Notes: a model not told the origin generated them from the sequence alone. A DNA stretch of 64,000 nucleotides from Mucilaginibacter sp. SMC90 (GCF_022811725.1 NZ_CP094527.1:3596001-3660000); one strand, 5' to 3'. Shown: positions 18,343-27,946, counted from the first letter of the stretch. Numbers and translations are program-made.

Positions 18343-18921
18343 ATGAAAAAAATATTATTAGGATTAATCGTATTGGCTGTTACCGGCTTTAAAGCAAACG
18401 CGCAAATTCAGCAGGGTAACGTGCTGGTAGGCGGCAATTTTGCAAACATCAACCTTGGTTTAAACGACCCGAAAATATTCAGCCTGGATATTACGCCAAA
18501 AGCAGCCTGGTTTGTGAGGGATAACGTGGCCTTAGGTGGATATGTCAACCTGGGGATAGAAACTGCAAAGGGATCAAATACAACGGTAAGTTATGGGGTA
18601 GGTGCCTTAGGTCGTTACTACACAGGGTCTGACGTGGAGATCCTTCGTCATGGCCGTATCTTTGGTGAGGCCACAGTAGGTCTGGGTGGTGTTAATGTCA
18701 GTAATGGTGGCGGTAATACCAACGGCTTAAACTTTAGTTTCGGGCCGGGTTTCGCTTACTTTATTACACCAAGTATCGGCTTAGAAACTTTACTGAAATA
18801 CAATGGCTTAGGTGGTTTTGGTAGTCAGGGCTACCAAAGCAACCTCAATTTATCGTTCGGTTTCCAGATCTATTTACCGGGACAACGTACCGCAAACAAA
18901 GTAAAATCTGACGCGAGATAG
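18343..18921 (+). CDS. Outer-membrane beta-barrel-like protein with signal peptide
   Basis: From the ATG at 18343 the 192-residue protein starts with a signal peptide, MKKILLGLIVLAVTGFKANAQ. The remainder alternates short beta-strand-like stretches with aromatic girdle residues (YVNLGIE, VSYGVGALGRYYTG, FSFGPGFAYFI, LNLSFGFQIY), as in small outer-membrane barrels (OmpA/OmpW-like size). It is monocistronic, flanked by hairpins on both sides. Ligand or function unknown. Confidence 0.75.
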   Translation: MKKILLGLIVLAVTGFKANAQIQQGNVLVGGNFANINLGLNDPKIFSLDITPKAAWFVRDNVALGGYVNLGIETAKGSNTTVSYGVGALGRYYTGSDVEILRHGRIFGEATVGLGGVNVSNGGGNTNGLNFSFGPGFAYFITPSIGLETLLKYNGLGGFGSQGYQSNLNLSFGFQIYLPGQRTANKVKSDAR

Positions 18922-19012
18922 TAGAATATTAAAGTATTAATCAATGTGAAAGTACCTATATGCAGTATATTTGAAAAATATTCTGCAGATCATTATCGTA
19001 CAAGCCACAACC

Positions 19013-19034
19013 AAAGCCCCGTAAGGGGCTTTTT
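19013..19034 (+). terminator. Rho-independent terminator after outer-membrane protein gene
   Basis: AAAGCCCC-GTAA-GGGGCTTTTT forms an 8-bp GC-rich stem with a four-base loop followed by T residues, about 90 bases after the outer-membrane protein stop. Confidence 0.85.
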
Positions 19035-19137
19035 ATTTGAAAAATTTAAATCATTGCGATTTAAATAATAAGTTATATTTTTTACTTTTAAAACAATTTA
19101 AGTTGCTAATGCTTGTGTTATTAAACAAACACATGAT

Positions 19138-20316
19138 ATGCAACTAATTAGCAAGCCTCTCGGGCGGTATCCTAAACCTACATCTAACTACCTGCCTGGC
19201 AACCTGGTGTGTTTTTCTCACTTACGCTGGGATTTTGTTTTTCAAAGGCCTCAGCACTTGCTAACCCGGTTAGCTAAAATCATGAATGTTTTTTATGTAG
19301 AAGAGCCGGTTATCTCAGATACTGAAATTCCTTATTATGCCTACATATCCCGTGGCACGCAATTAACTGTAGTTACTCCGCAGCTTCCAAAAGGATTAAG
19401 CATCACAGCTTCGCTCAAAATTCAAAAACGGTTGTTTGATGAGTTTATGACCGGGCACGTTGTAAATGATTACGGGTTTTGGTACTACACACCGATGGCT
19501 TTGGAGTTTAGCAGGGGATATAGGCCGGAAATTACTGTTTTTGATTGTATGGATGAATTATCCGCCTTCAAATTTGCGCCTGAGTCTATTAAAACATTAG
19601 AGAAAGAACTATTGCAAACAGCAGACGTTGTTTTCACGGGGGGATATTCTTTATTTGAAGCAAAGAAGAACCAACACAACAATATTCACGCGTTCCCGAG
19701 CAGTATTGACAAGCCACATTTTTTAAAAGCCAGGGAGTTAAAAAACGCCAAGGCTAACAAGCCTGCCAGGCTTGGATTTTATGGCGTGATTGATGAACGG
19801 TTTGATATTGAGCTTATCCGAAACATAGCCGAACTAAGGCCCGATTGGGATATCATACTTGTAGGGCCGGTGGTTAAAATAGACCCGGCTACATTGCCGG
19901 TAAACAAAAACATCAAATACCTCGGTTCCCGGACTTACGCAAAGCTCCCTGAACTTATTGCGGATTGGGACATTGCATTGATACCATTCCTGCTTAATGA
20001 ATCTACCAGATTTATTAGTCCTACCAAAACGCCTGAGTATCTCGCAGCTGGTCTACCGGTAATCTCAACGGCTATTCAGGATGTAATTAACCCTTATGGT
20101 AAATACGGATTGGTATCGATTGGTAATAACGCAAAGGATTTTGTATCACTTGCCGAACAGGAACTTCAACGCGACGACCGTAAAGAGTGGTTGCAAAAGG
20201 TGGATTTTTTCCTGGCGCATAATTCATGGGATGATACATGCGCAGGGATGATGGCGGTAATGAATAACATGATCAAATCAACCCAGATTGTTTACAATAC
20301 CATAGCCCATTCATAA
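19138..20316 (+). CDS. Glycosyltransferase (GT-B, family 1/4 type)
   Basis: The 392-residue protein starts with a short extension, then LVCFSHLRWDFVFQRPQHLLTRLAK, the signature of a Bacteroidetes glycosyltransferase group. The C-terminal half has RLGFYGVIDERFDIELI and IPFLLNESTRFISPTKTPEYLAAGLPVIS, the nucleotide-sugar domain. Its stop overlaps the start of glf by one base, so the donor may be UDP-galactofuranose made by that enzyme; this is inferred from coupling. A precursor for surface glycan is likely. Confidence 0.83.
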   Translation: MQLISKPLGRYPKPTSNYLPGNLVCFSHLRWDFVFQRPQHLLTRLAKIMNVFYVEEPVISDTEIPYYAYISRGTQLTVVTPQLPKGLSITASLKIQKRLFDEFMTGHVVNDYGFWYYTPMALEFSRGYRPEITVFDCMDELSAFKFAPESIKTLEKELLQTADVVFTGGYSLFEAKKNQHNNIHAFPSSIDKPHFLKARELKNAKANKPARLGFYGVIDERFDIELIRNIAELRPDWDIILVGPVVKIDPATLPVNKNIKYLGSRTYAKLPELIADWDIALIPFLLNESTRFISPTKTPEYLAAGLPVISTAIQDVINPYGKYGLVSIGNNAKDFVSLAEQELQRDDRKEWLQKVDFFLAHNSWDDTCAGMMAVMNNMIKSTQIVYNTIAHS

Positions 20317-21452
20317 TGTTTGATTACCTTATTGTAGGCGCTGGCTTTGCAGGCAGCATACTCGCCGAGAGGCTCGCATCGGTAGAAAATAAAAAAGTGC
20401 TGCTTATTGATAAGAGAAGCCATATTGGCGGAAACGCCTACGATCATTATGACAACGAGGGCATTCTTGTACATAAGTATGGGCCTCATATTTTTCACAC
20501 CAACAGTAAGGAGGTGTTTGATCATTTATCGAGGTTTACGGAATGGCGGCATTATCAACACAAGGTACTGGCTGATCTGGACGGGCAACAGGTACCTGTT
20601 CCAATCAACCTTACAACAATTAACACGCTTTATAATATGCAGTTGAGCAGTGCGGAGCTGGAAGGTTTCTTTGCCACAAGGGCAGAAGATGTCGGTCTGG
20701 TTCGCACTTCCGAAGATGTGGTAGTTAAAGCGGTTGGCCGTGATCTTTACAACAAATTTTTTAAAGGCTATACACAAAAGCAATGGGATCTTGACCCGTC
20801 AGAACTTGATGCATCAGTAACGGCACGTGTACCTACCCGCCTTAATAAAGACGACCGTTATTTTACAGATACTTATCAGTCAATGCCTTTGAACGGCTAT
20901 ACCAGGATGTTCGAAAAAATGCTCGATCATCCCAATATTAAGGTAATGCTCAATACAGATTATAGCGAAATAATGGAAATTATCGCTTTCAATAAAATGA
21001 TTTTCACCGGTCCGGTAGATGAATATTTCGATTACTGTTATGGCAAGCTACCATACCGGTCGATCAATTTTAAATTTGAAACGCTTGATAAAGAACAATT
21101 TCAACGTACCGGCACCATAAACTATCCGAATGATTATGCTTTCACCCGTATTACGGAATTTAAGTATTTAACCGGGCAAAAGCATCATAAAACCAGTGTT
21201 GTATATGAATTTCCTACAGCGGAGGGCGATCCTTATTATCCAATTCCACGGCCTCAAAACGCGGAAATTTACAGGAAGTATAAGCTTTTGGCCGACCAGT
21301 CTGATACCTATTTTGTAGGCAGGCTGGCAACCTACAAGTACTACAATATGGATCAGGTAGTTGCCCAGGCACTTAGCACCTTTAAAAAAATACAGGCTGA
21401 GACAGTTGAACGCCCGATTGGCAGCGATGTGGTTGCCATGGTATCTCACTGA
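20316..21452 (+). CDS. glf: UDP-galactopyranose mutase
   Basis: The 378-residue flavoprotein begins with the FAD-binding FDYLIVGAGFAGSILAERLA and carries HIGGNAYDHYD, YGPHIFHTNSKEVFDHLSRFTEW, and the C-terminal RLATYKYYNMDQVVAQAL. These match UDP-galactopyranose mutase, which interconverts UDP-galactopyranose and UDP-galactofuranose using reduced FAD. The length is typical. It is coupled to the upstream glycosyltransferase by a one-base overlap. Confidence 0.95.
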   Translation: MFDYLIVGAGFAGSILAERLASVENKKVLLIDKRSHIGGNAYDHYDNEGILVHKYGPHIFHTNSKEVFDHLSRFTEWRHYQHKVLADLDGQQVPVPINLTTINTLYNMQLSSAELEGFFATRAEDVGLVRTSEDVVVKAVGRDLYNKFFKGYTQKQWDLDPSELDASVTARVPTRLNKDDRYFTDTYQSMPLNGYTRMFEKMLDHPNIKVMLNTDYSEIMEIIAFNKMIFTGPVDEYFDYCYGKLPYRSINFKFETLDKEQFQRTGTINYPNDYAFTRITEFKYLTGQKHHKTSVVYEFPTAEGDPYYPIPRPQNAEIYRKYKLLADQSDTYFVGRLATYKYYNMDQVVAQALSTFKKIQAETVERPIGSDVVAMVSH

Positions 21453-21511
21453 GAATGGCCTTGAGGAGCATTTTTATATAATGTTAACGGACTTGCACGA
21501 TAATTTAAGTT

Positions 21512-21931
21512 ATGAATCAAATATTTGATATGGCCTTGCCCAATAATGGTATGGGGATATTAATCTTCCAGGCATCCAGTATTCATGGTTTGGGCCTTTT
21601 TACAAATGACGATCTGCCTGCAAGCACCATCCTTTGCAGAAGGTTAGGGCTGCGAACGGCATTGTCCCTCAGAGATAAAAGGGCGATTATTGGAATTGAT
21701 GGGATAGACCCTGCTGTACCCGAAGATTTTATTTTTAAAAAGATAAACCACTCCTGCCAGCCGAATGCCACTATCACGGATACAGGATGTTTGGTAAACA
21801 TAGAAAGAGTTTTTGGCGATACAGAAATAACTGTTGACTACGGTCAGCTTTTAACTGGCTCATCCTGGTCAGCGGCCTGTTTATGCAGATCGCCCAATTG
21901 CCGTCACATTATTTGTTCAATATATAATTGA
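21512..21931 (+). CDS. SET-domain protein
   Basis: The 139-residue protein has the core SET-domain landmarks: an N-terminal HGLGLFTNDDLPAST, the SAM/knot motif INHSCQPNATI, EITVDYGQL and a post-SET cysteine cluster ACLCRSPNCRHII. SET proteins are protein-lysine methyltransferases; bacterial copies are sporadic and their targets are largely unknown. It sits alone between glf and a lipoprotein gene. An internal start at 21530 (MALPNNG) is possible. Confidence 0.8.
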   Translation: MNQIFDMALPNNGMGILIFQASSIHGLGLFTNDDLPASTILCRRLGLRTALSLRDKRAIIGIDGIDPAVPEDFIFKKINHSCQPNATITDTGCLVNIERVFGDTEITVDYGQLLTGSSWSAACLCRSPNCRHIICSIYN

Positions 21932-21990
21932 TAATCTGCCTTGAACGACCTTTAAACCAAAATAAATTATTAACCCTACAATAAAGTAAT

Positions 21991-22575
21991 ATGCTCAGGA
22001 TCTCAATAACGTTTATTGCACTTTCGATAGTATTCTTCGGATGCAACGGATCGCCTAAAGACAGTAAAGCCAAAGCCGATAGTACAAACAATTTTTATGA
22101 TTCACTGAACAATAAAAAAGGTGGACGTGGCACCAGAGCATTAAGTGGCCCGGATGCCGATTTTGCTGTAGAGGCTGCGAATGGCAGCCTGTTAGAGGTT
22201 GAATTGGGAAAACTCGCACAACGCAAATCTGGTAATGCCGAAATAAAGGCTTTTGGGGCAATGATGGAGAAAGATCACATGCAGGCAGGAAATGAACTTG
22301 AGGCGATAGCTAAGCAAAAGCGGATGGCATTACCGTCTTCTCCGGGAGGAGAGGAGCATAAAACAATGGAAGAACTTAATGCAAAATCCGTTTCGGAGTT
22401 TGACAAAAGCTACGTGAATGCCATGGTAAAAGACCATGAAAGCGATATGAAAAAATTCACGAACGGCAGGAAGCTTGTGCATTATCCGGAAATGACCAAA
22501 TTTATAGATAAGACATTGCCAATTTTAAAAATGCATTACGAAGCGGCGCTTCGGTTACAGCAAAAGTTTCGTTAA
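21991..22575 (+). CDS. DUF4142 lipoprotein
   Basis: The 194-residue protein has a lipoprotein signal peptide ending in a lipobox (IVFFGCNG, Cys18). The mature part has the helical DUF4142 pattern: ADFAVEAANGSLLEVELGKLAQRKSGNAEIKAFG and FDKSYVNAMVKDHESDMKKF. It is a periplasmic, membrane-anchored four-helix protein of the ferritin-like type. Members are often stress-associated; no catalytic activity is established. Confidence 0.85.
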   Translation: MLRISITFIALSIVFFGCNGSPKDSKAKADSTNNFYDSLNNKKGGRGTRALSGPDADFAVEAANGSLLEVELGKLAQRKSGNAEIKAFGAMMEKDHMQAGNELEAIAKQKRMALPSSPGGEEHKTMEELNAKSVSEFDKSYVNAMVKDHESDMKKFTNGRKLVHYPEMTKFIDKTLPILKMHYEAALRLQQKFR

Positions 22576-22624
22576 CGGTTTAAGATTACAGGAGAGCATA
22601 GAGAGGAGATATAATTCATTAATC

Positions 22625-22804
22625 ATGACAAATAAAAGTAAAATTAAACAACCTGAAATAAGTCCAGGTAAAAACCCCAACAACGTAGCCGATCAGGACG
22701 ATCTCCACGAAATCCAGGTATCAGACGATTTAAATGAACCCGATCCTGAAGCGCAGTATCCTCCAACCGTGCTAAGTCAAAAAGAAACTCAATCTGAAAG
22801 CTAA
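22625..22804 (+). CDS. Small acidic hypothetical protein, 59 aa
   Basis: A 59-residue frame from ATG 22625 (MTNKSKIKQPEISPGKNPNN) to TAA 22804. The middle is acidic (ADQDDLHEIQVSDDLNEPDPE) and low in hydrophobics, so it is probably disordered. Codon use resembles its neighbours and it fills the gap between two genes. No family recognised. Confidence 0.5.
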   Translation: MTNKSKIKQPEISPGKNPNNVADQDDLHEIQVSDDLNEPDPEAQYPPTVLSQKETQSES

Positions 22805-22845
22805 AGGTCCATCGCACAGGTTATAAATCTTATAAAATAAAAACT

Positions 22846-24087
22846 TTGGAAGTTAATATCAACGATACAATAGCCCGCAGCGATGGAAATCCCTTTTGGT
22901 CATTTTGGATGGGTGGTTTTGAATGCTCTGACCAGCTTAACTCATTTGGTGACCGTGTTGACCTGCTCAGGACGACCAAGCACCTGGAGAGAATTGATGA
23001 AGATTATTTCAATTTAGCCCGATTCGGGATCAGAACGGTGCGCGAAGGAATTCGTTGGAGCAAGGTAGAAAAAAATCCTTTCAGTTACGATTTTAGTGAA
23101 GTGGCTGTTATGTTAGATGCCGGCAAGCATTGTGGAATTCAGCAGATCTGGGATATTTGCCATTTTGGCTTTCCGAATGACCTGAGTCCATTGCATCCGC
23201 ATTTTACAAGGCGATTTTCAGCGCTCTGTGTTGCCTTTGTAGTTTTTTATCGGGAACGGGAACCGCTCGAAACTTTGATCATAACGCCTATCAACGAGGT
23301 TAGCTTTATATCCTGGTTGGGCGGAGAAGCCGGAGGTACATCCCCATTTTGTAATGGTCAGGGCTGGCAGGTGAAGTATGCATTAATGCGTGCTTATATA
23401 CAGGGTATTAAACAGATGAAGGCCATTGACCCAAACATTCTTATAATGACAACGGAGCCTCTCGTTAATATGGTTCCCCCGCTTGATGCAACCGATCTTG
23501 AAAAGCAGCAGGCCGCTGCTGCCAACTTAGAACAGTTTCAATCGCTCGATATATTGGCTGGTAAAGTATGCCCGGAACTCGGCGGATCTCCCGAACTTTT
23601 AGATTTATTGGGTTTTAATTATTACTATAACAATCAGTGGGTATTAGGTTTTGGTGAGTTTTTGCCTTGGGTGAATGATCAGGACGATGATCGCTGGAAG
23701 CCGCTGAGCGAATTGCTGATAATGGCTTATGCTCGTTACAGAAAGCCTGTATTGGTTTCAGAAACAAGTCATCCGGGAGAAGACAGGCCATTATGGATTG
23801 AGTTTATCGGCCGGCAATGCCGGGAGGTTATAGACCTTGGCATTCCATTATTAGGGGTTTGCTTATATCCGATAATAGACCGGCCAGACTGGGACGACCT
23901 GCAGAACTGGCATCACAGCGGCCTTTGGGACGAAGAATTTTTGTTAAACGGGGAATCTGTAAGACAACTCAATAAGCCTTATGCCACAGCTTTGCTTGAC
24001 GCACAACGTCACTTACAGTTTTCAATAATTGAAAAGCATGGACCTCAAAATAAAACGAGGTCGCGGGACATTATTCAATCAATATGA
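22846..24087 (+). CDS. Glycoside hydrolase, clan GH-A (GH1-like)
   Basis: The 413-residue protein appears to start with TTG at 22846; no ATG occurs upstream in frame and the next ATG (22909) would remove conserved sequence. FWMGGFECSDQ, FGIRTVREGIRWSKVE and WDICHFGFPNDLSP resemble the first strands of the GH-A barrel. TPINEVSF supplies the acid/base Glu and VLVSETSHPG the likely nucleophile Glu. There is no signal peptide, so it is cytoplasmic. Substrate unknown; it overlaps the following membrane protein gene by four bases. Confidence 0.72.
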   Translation: MEVNINDTIARSDGNPFWSFWMGGFECSDQLNSFGDRVDLLRTTKHLERIDEDYFNLARFGIRTVREGIRWSKVEKNPFSYDFSEVAVMLDAGKHCGIQQIWDICHFGFPNDLSPLHPHFTRRFSALCVAFVVFYREREPLETLIITPINEVSFISWLGGEAGGTSPFCNGQGWQVKYALMRAYIQGIKQMKAIDPNILIMTTEPLVNMVPPLDATDLEKQQAAAANLEQFQSLDILAGKVCPELGGSPELLDLLGFNYYYNNQWVLGFGEFLPWVNDQDDDRWKPLSELLIMAYARYRKPVLVSETSHPGEDRPLWIEFIGRQCREVIDLGIPLLGVCLYPIIDRPDWDDLQNWHHSGLWDEEFLLNGESVRQLNKPYATALLDAQRHLQFSIIEKHGPQNKTRSRDIIQSI

Positions 24088-24524
24088 AAAACTTAACTAA
24101 CAGTCTTATAGGCGGGATTGCCGGGGCCATAGCGCTCAACATCCTTCATCAAACAGTAAAGCAATTTGTTCATGAAGCACCGCGTGTGGATCTGATTGGA
24201 GAGGAAGGCATTGCCAGGGGAATGGAGAGAGCAGGCTTTAAACCATTAACCGGGGATGCATTGTTCTCGGTAACACTTGTTACTGATTTGATAAGTAATT
24301 CAGCTTATTATATGATGATCGGTATGGGTAAAAAGAAGTATCTTCTATACCATGGCGCAGCGCACGGCTTGTGTGCCGGAATTGGCGCGCTAACCCTTAC
24401 CAGGCCAATGGGGCTTAGTGACGCCCCGGTTGCACGCACAAATGCAACCCGGCTGATGACAGTGGCCTGGTATACTTTCGGTGGTATAATCGCGGGCTGG
24501 ACAACGAAAGCATTGCGGAAATAG
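24084..24524 (+). CDS. Conserved membrane protein, 146 aa
   Basis: I do not recognise a characterised family. The 146 residues include an N-terminal glycine-rich hydrophobic segment (LIGGIAGAIALNIL), a central YHGAAHGLCAGIGAL stretch and a C-terminal hydrophobic segment (WYTFGGIIAGW). It starts inside the glycosidase stop codon region (four-base overlap), so the two are coupled. Confidence 0.65.
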   Translation: MKNLTNSLIGGIAGAIALNILHQTVKQFVHEAPRVDLIGEEGIARGMERAGFKPLTGDALFSVTLVTDLISNSAYYMMIGMGKKKYLLYHGAAHGLCAGIGALTLTRPMGLSDAPVARTNATRLMTVAWYTFGGIIAGWTTKALRK

Positions 24525-24679
24525 TTCGTCGGGATTTTTAATGGAAATTAAAATATAGGATAATATTTCAATTTAAAGTTGAAACATAAAATACTTCTTG
24601 TGGTTGTATTATTATACGATCCTTCTATTATCAAGCTTCTGCTCAATCATCTCATTTATCATCTACTAAAATTATATTT

Positions 24680-25636
24680 ATGTTTCACCACGTTAAATCA
24701 CTACAATTTAATGCCAGGGTTTCGCGCCCCGACCCTCGCTTCGCTAATCTTTTACTGGAGCAATTTGGCGGCGAAAATGGCGAGTTGGCCGCGGCCATGC
24801 AATATTTTACCCAAGCCTTTGGTGCCAAGGTACCACACCCCGACAAGTATGATATGCTGATGGATATCGCTACGGAAGAATTTAGCCACCTGGAAATTGT
24901 TGGCGCCACTATCCAAATGCTACTAAAAGGCGTTAACGGAGAGTTAAAGAACGCCGCCGATAGTTCTGAAATTATGCAGGTGATGAATGGCAAAGCTGCT
25001 AAAGAAAACATCATCCACGAGGCATTGACCGCTAATCCGCAGTTTGTTGTGATCACGGGTGGTGGAGTAACCCCACGCAACAGCCAGGGCATCCCATGGT
25101 GCGCTTCGTACATCCACTCTAACGGCGATCTGACTGTCGATCTGCGTAGCAACCTTGCTTCCGAATCAAGGGCGAAGCTGGTTTACGAGCACCTGATGAA
25201 GTTTACGGATGATCCGTATATCCACGAAACACTTTCATTTTTAATGACCCGCGAAGTAGCGCATTATAAAATGTTTGAGGCGGCGCTTGATAGTATCCCT
25301 AATAATTTCCCCCCGGGTGTGCTTGCCGCCGATCCGCGTTATACTCAGGAGGTTTATAACCTTTCGGATGGTGCTCTACGCGGCCCGTGGAACGAAGGTG
25401 AAATGCCGGGGATGGGTAAGGAATGGATCTTTGTTGAACACCCTTTACAGCAGGTACAGGAAACAGAAGGCCAAACTAATTTGCCCCAGGATTTCAGCGA
25501 GGAGTTAAACGCTGCTGAAAGGCAAAATCAAAACATGAGCGCTGTAAAAAGTGCCGAGGTAAAAAATGCAGAACCTAAAGGTGTTGCCCAGTGGAGTACA
25601 TATGATGTCGTTACTAAACAAACCGAATTGAAATGA
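24680..25636 (+). CDS. Manganese catalase
   Basis: The 318-residue protein begins MFHHVKSLQFNARVSRPDPRFANLLLEQFGGENGEL and has the di-manganese ligand segments AAAMQYF, EEFSHLEIVGA and REVAHYKMFE. It dismutates hydrogen peroxide without haem. Length and motif order are typical. The C-terminal ~60 residues are an Asn/Gln/Ala-rich tail. It overlaps the following small lipoprotein gene by four bases, and transaldolase follows closely, forming a stress-type operon. Confidence 0.93.
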   Translation: MFHHVKSLQFNARVSRPDPRFANLLLEQFGGENGELAAAMQYFTQAFGAKVPHPDKYDMLMDIATEEFSHLEIVGATIQMLLKGVNGELKNAADSSEIMQVMNGKAAKENIIHEALTANPQFVVITGGGVTPRNSQGIPWCASYIHSNGDLTVDLRSNLASESRAKLVYEHLMKFTDDPYIHETLSFLMTREVAHYKMFEAALDSIPNNFPPGVLAADPRYTQEVYNLSDGALRGPWNEGEMPGMGKEWIFVEHPLQQVQETEGQTNLPQDFSEELNAAERQNQNMSAVKSAEVKNAEPKGVAQWSTYDVVTKQTELK

Positions 25637-25896
25637 AAAGAGTGATTTGGCATATTGGCACATTATGTATGTTATTCATTTCTTTATTCGCCTGTAATTC
25701 CGGCGATAGTCAGAAACAGATTGGTAATAGCCAGGATACCACAAGTGTAAATAAAGCCGGCGGCCCAGCCATACGTGATACAACTACTATTGACAAAGAT
25801 CGAAAGGATTCTGCTAAACAACCTGCAGCCGATTCAATGAGTAAAGGTAATGCCGATCCGTCAGGTCACATGTCTGCTAAACCGGTAAAACAATAA
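25633..25896 (+). CDS. Small lipoprotein, 87 aa
   Basis: The N-terminus is a lipoprotein signal peptide ending FISLFACNS, with the lipidated Cys near residue 21. The mature ~65 residues are hydrophilic and probably disordered, rich in Lys, Asp, Ser and Thr. No family recognised. It is coupled to the manganese catalase gene by a four-base overlap and precedes transaldolase by 5 bases. Confidence 0.7.
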   Translation: MKRVIWHIGTLCMLFISLFACNSGDSQKQIGNSQDTTSVNKAGGPAIRDTTTIDKDRKDSAKQPAADSMSKGNADPSGHMSAKPVKQ

Positions 25897-25901
25897 TTAT
25901 T

Positions 25902-27002
25902 ATGCAAAACATTAATAAGGTCAAACAGATCCATACAGACTTTAAACAAAGCATCTGGCTTGATTTTATTGACCGGGAGATCATGTGGTCAGGGAAGTTG
26001 CAACAGATGATTGATCAAGATGGTGTGCGGGGGGTAACCTCCAATCCGGCCATTTTTGAGCAGGCAATCAGTTCAAGTGCCGACTACGACGCGGATATCC
26101 TGGAACTTGCTAAATCCAGTTCCGATCCTGAGCATATTTTTTTTAGCCTTGCCATTTCCGACATCCGGCAGGCTGCCGATCTGTTCGCATCGGTTTATAA
26201 TGAAGAGATAAGCGGGGCCGACGGCTATGTAAGCTTGGAAGTATCCCCCTTGCTTGCACTCGATGAATCTGCAACAATTACGCAGGCCAGAGAACTTTGG
26301 CAAAAGGTTGACCGCAAAAATGTGATGATCAAGATTCCCGGTACCTTGCCCGGCTTGCCCGCTATCCGTATCGCGATCAGCGAGGGAATCAATATTAACG
26401 TTACTTTACTATTTGGGCTGGAACGTTACGAGGCTGTGGTGAACGCTTACATAGCAGGGTTGGAGGAACGCTTGGCTACCGGACAAAGTGTTAGTCAAAT
26501 AGCCTCCGTAGCAAGTTTTTTCCTGAGCCGTATAGATCTTTTGGTCGACCCGATGCTTGATGAAAAAGATTTATCAGAAATGAAAGGAGAGGCCGCTATT
26601 GCAGCTGCACGGGCTGCCTATGCCTTATATAGAAGACTTTTCAGCGGTGAACGCTGGCAAAAGTTAGCAGAGGCCGGAGCAAAACCGCAGCGATTATTAT
26701 GGGCCAGTACAGGAAATAAGAATCCGGCTTACCGGGATACCCGGTACATCGAGGAGTTGATAGGACCAGAGACAGTTAATACCGCTCCATTGGGCACGAT
26801 CGAAGCCTTTCGCGATCATGGCGTAGCGTCAGCAAAGTTGGAGAGCGGAACCGAGCAAGCTTTATACATGCTTGAGATGCTGGGCACAGCCGGGATCAAT
26901 ATGCAGGATGTCGCAGAACAACTGGAAAAAGAAGGCATTGAAAAATTTGAGGTTCCTTATCGAAAACTACTGGGGGCTATCCGGGAGAAAGTCAAATTAT
27001 AG
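25902..27002 (+). CDS. tal: Transaldolase
   Basis: The 366-residue protein has SIWLDFIDREIM at the N-terminus, GVTSNPAIFEQAI, SLEVSPLLA and the Schiff-base Lys in NVMIKIPGT, followed by GININVTLLFGLERYEAV. This is the long (about 360-residue) transaldolase form. It moves dihydroxyacetone units between sugar phosphates in the non-oxidative pentose phosphate pathway. Following catalase, it may serve NADPH supply under oxidative stress. A hairpin terminator follows. Confidence 0.92.
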   Translation: MQNINKVKQIHTDFKQSIWLDFIDREIMWSGKLQQMIDQDGVRGVTSNPAIFEQAISSSADYDADILELAKSSSDPEHIFFSLAISDIRQAADLFASVYNEEISGADGYVSLEVSPLLALDESATITQARELWQKVDRKNVMIKIPGTLPGLPAIRIAISEGININVTLLFGLERYEAVVNAYIAGLEERLATGQSVSQIASVASFFLSRIDLLVDPMLDEKDLSEMKGEAAIAAARAAYALYRRLFSGERWQKLAEAGAKPQRLLWASTGNKNPAYRDTRYIEELIGPETVNTAPLGTIEAFRDHGVASAKLESGTEQALYMLEMLGTAGINMQDVAEQLEKEGIEKFEVPYRKLLGAIREKVKL

Positions 27003-27078
27003 AATAATCAATTAACTGCCGCCACCGGTATATACCGGCAGCATCAAATGAAAATGGGGTTGTGTACATAGATGGGGA

Positions 27079-27106
27079 GGTCGCTTGTTTTCAGGCGGCC
27101 TTTTTT
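27079..27106 (+). terminator. Terminator after transaldolase
   Basis: GGTCGC (27079-27084) pairs with GCGGCC (27095-27100, one G-U pair), then a T6 tract. It lies 77 bases after the transaldolase stop and marks the last core gene before the mobile island. Confidence 0.7.
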
Positions 27107-27184
27107 GTTTTTCAAATCTATGAATTTTACTACGGTATCCCTTTTTACATTAAATACGGTTATTTTTGAGTTAGTCACCCATCT

Positions 27185-27946
27185 ATGAGCGTAACATATT
27201 TTAAACCACGTGATCGTTTCGATATTGCAAAAGATACTTTGGATATCGGTAATCCATTACAATGGGACAGGTCACATTTTTTAAAGCACTTTTTTAAAAG
27301 AGTGTTCGCCATTCCAGAGGACCGCATAAAAGAATTTTATCAACGCCACCTAGCCTATTATTTATCTCAACATACCGATGGTACAGAGGAGATTTTCTTT
27401 AAATATTTCTGGTCGCTCATTGAAAGGCAATTAAAAGTGTTGTTGGGCAAAGATGTCTATGACAAAGACCATTTGAAGAATGAGCGGGAAATAGCTAGGT
27501 TACAAATGTTTACAGCGCTACTAATCTCGCTTGACCGTTGGAATATTCACAAATCCAATGATGCGGTAATAGCACAGCAGGAGTCAGAAATAATCCTACT
27601 AAAACAAGTGGTGAGCCAATTGAAAGCTGATCTCAGGAAAGCCACTGCGCTTGAAACCGAAGGTTATATCAATATTCCTGAGGGTTACCGAAATGCCGTT
27701 TTGCACCTGCATTTGCAAATGCAGGAACTTAAAACACCTGAAGGGAGGGAACTCATGTTTTCTCAAACGCAAAGCGTCTGGATGAAAATGATCTGCAAGT
27801 ATTTCCGTGAAGGAGATAAAGAGATCAATTACGAAACCATACGCAGGTATTTTCCAAGTGACAAGCGCGTGCCGGGAGATAAGCACGCCGATATTCCTGC
27901 AAAAGCAAAGCTTTTTAAGATCAATCCTACGAAAAAGAGGAGTTAA
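27185..27946 (+). CDS. Hypothetical protein, 253 aa, at left edge of mobile region
   Basis: I do not recognise this 253-residue soluble protein (begins MSVTYFKPRDRFDIAKDTLD). Residues ~120-155 are predicted coiled coil or helical (IAQQESEIILLKQVVSQLKADL), and the C-terminal half (RNAVLHLHLQMQELKTPEG, IRRYFP) is basic. Size, position upstream of excisionase-like genes and general look recall regulators of Bacteroidetes mobile elements such as RteC, but I cannot match RteC motifs. It is probably the first gene of the island. Confidence 0.6.
   Translation: MSVTYFKPRDRFDIAKDTLDIGNPLQWDRSHFLKHFFKRVFAIPEDRIKEFYQRHLAYYLSQHTDGTEEIFFKYFWSLIERQLKVLLGKDVYDKDHLKNEREIARLQMFTALLISLDRWNIHKSNDAVIAQQESEIILLKQVVSQLKADLRKATALETEGYINIPEGYRNAVLHLHLQMQELKTPEGRELMFSQTQSVWMKMICKYFREGDKEINYETIRRYFPSDKRVPGDKHADIPAKAKLFKINPTKKRS

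Noticed and set aside
24579..24860. Alternative-frame reading across the start of manganese catalase
   Set aside because: It is a TTG-started frame that overlaps an unmistakable catalase gene.
27185..27946. Assignment as RteC
   Set aside because: Position fits a mobile-element regulator, but I could not match RteC motifs by eye, so it is left as hypothetical.
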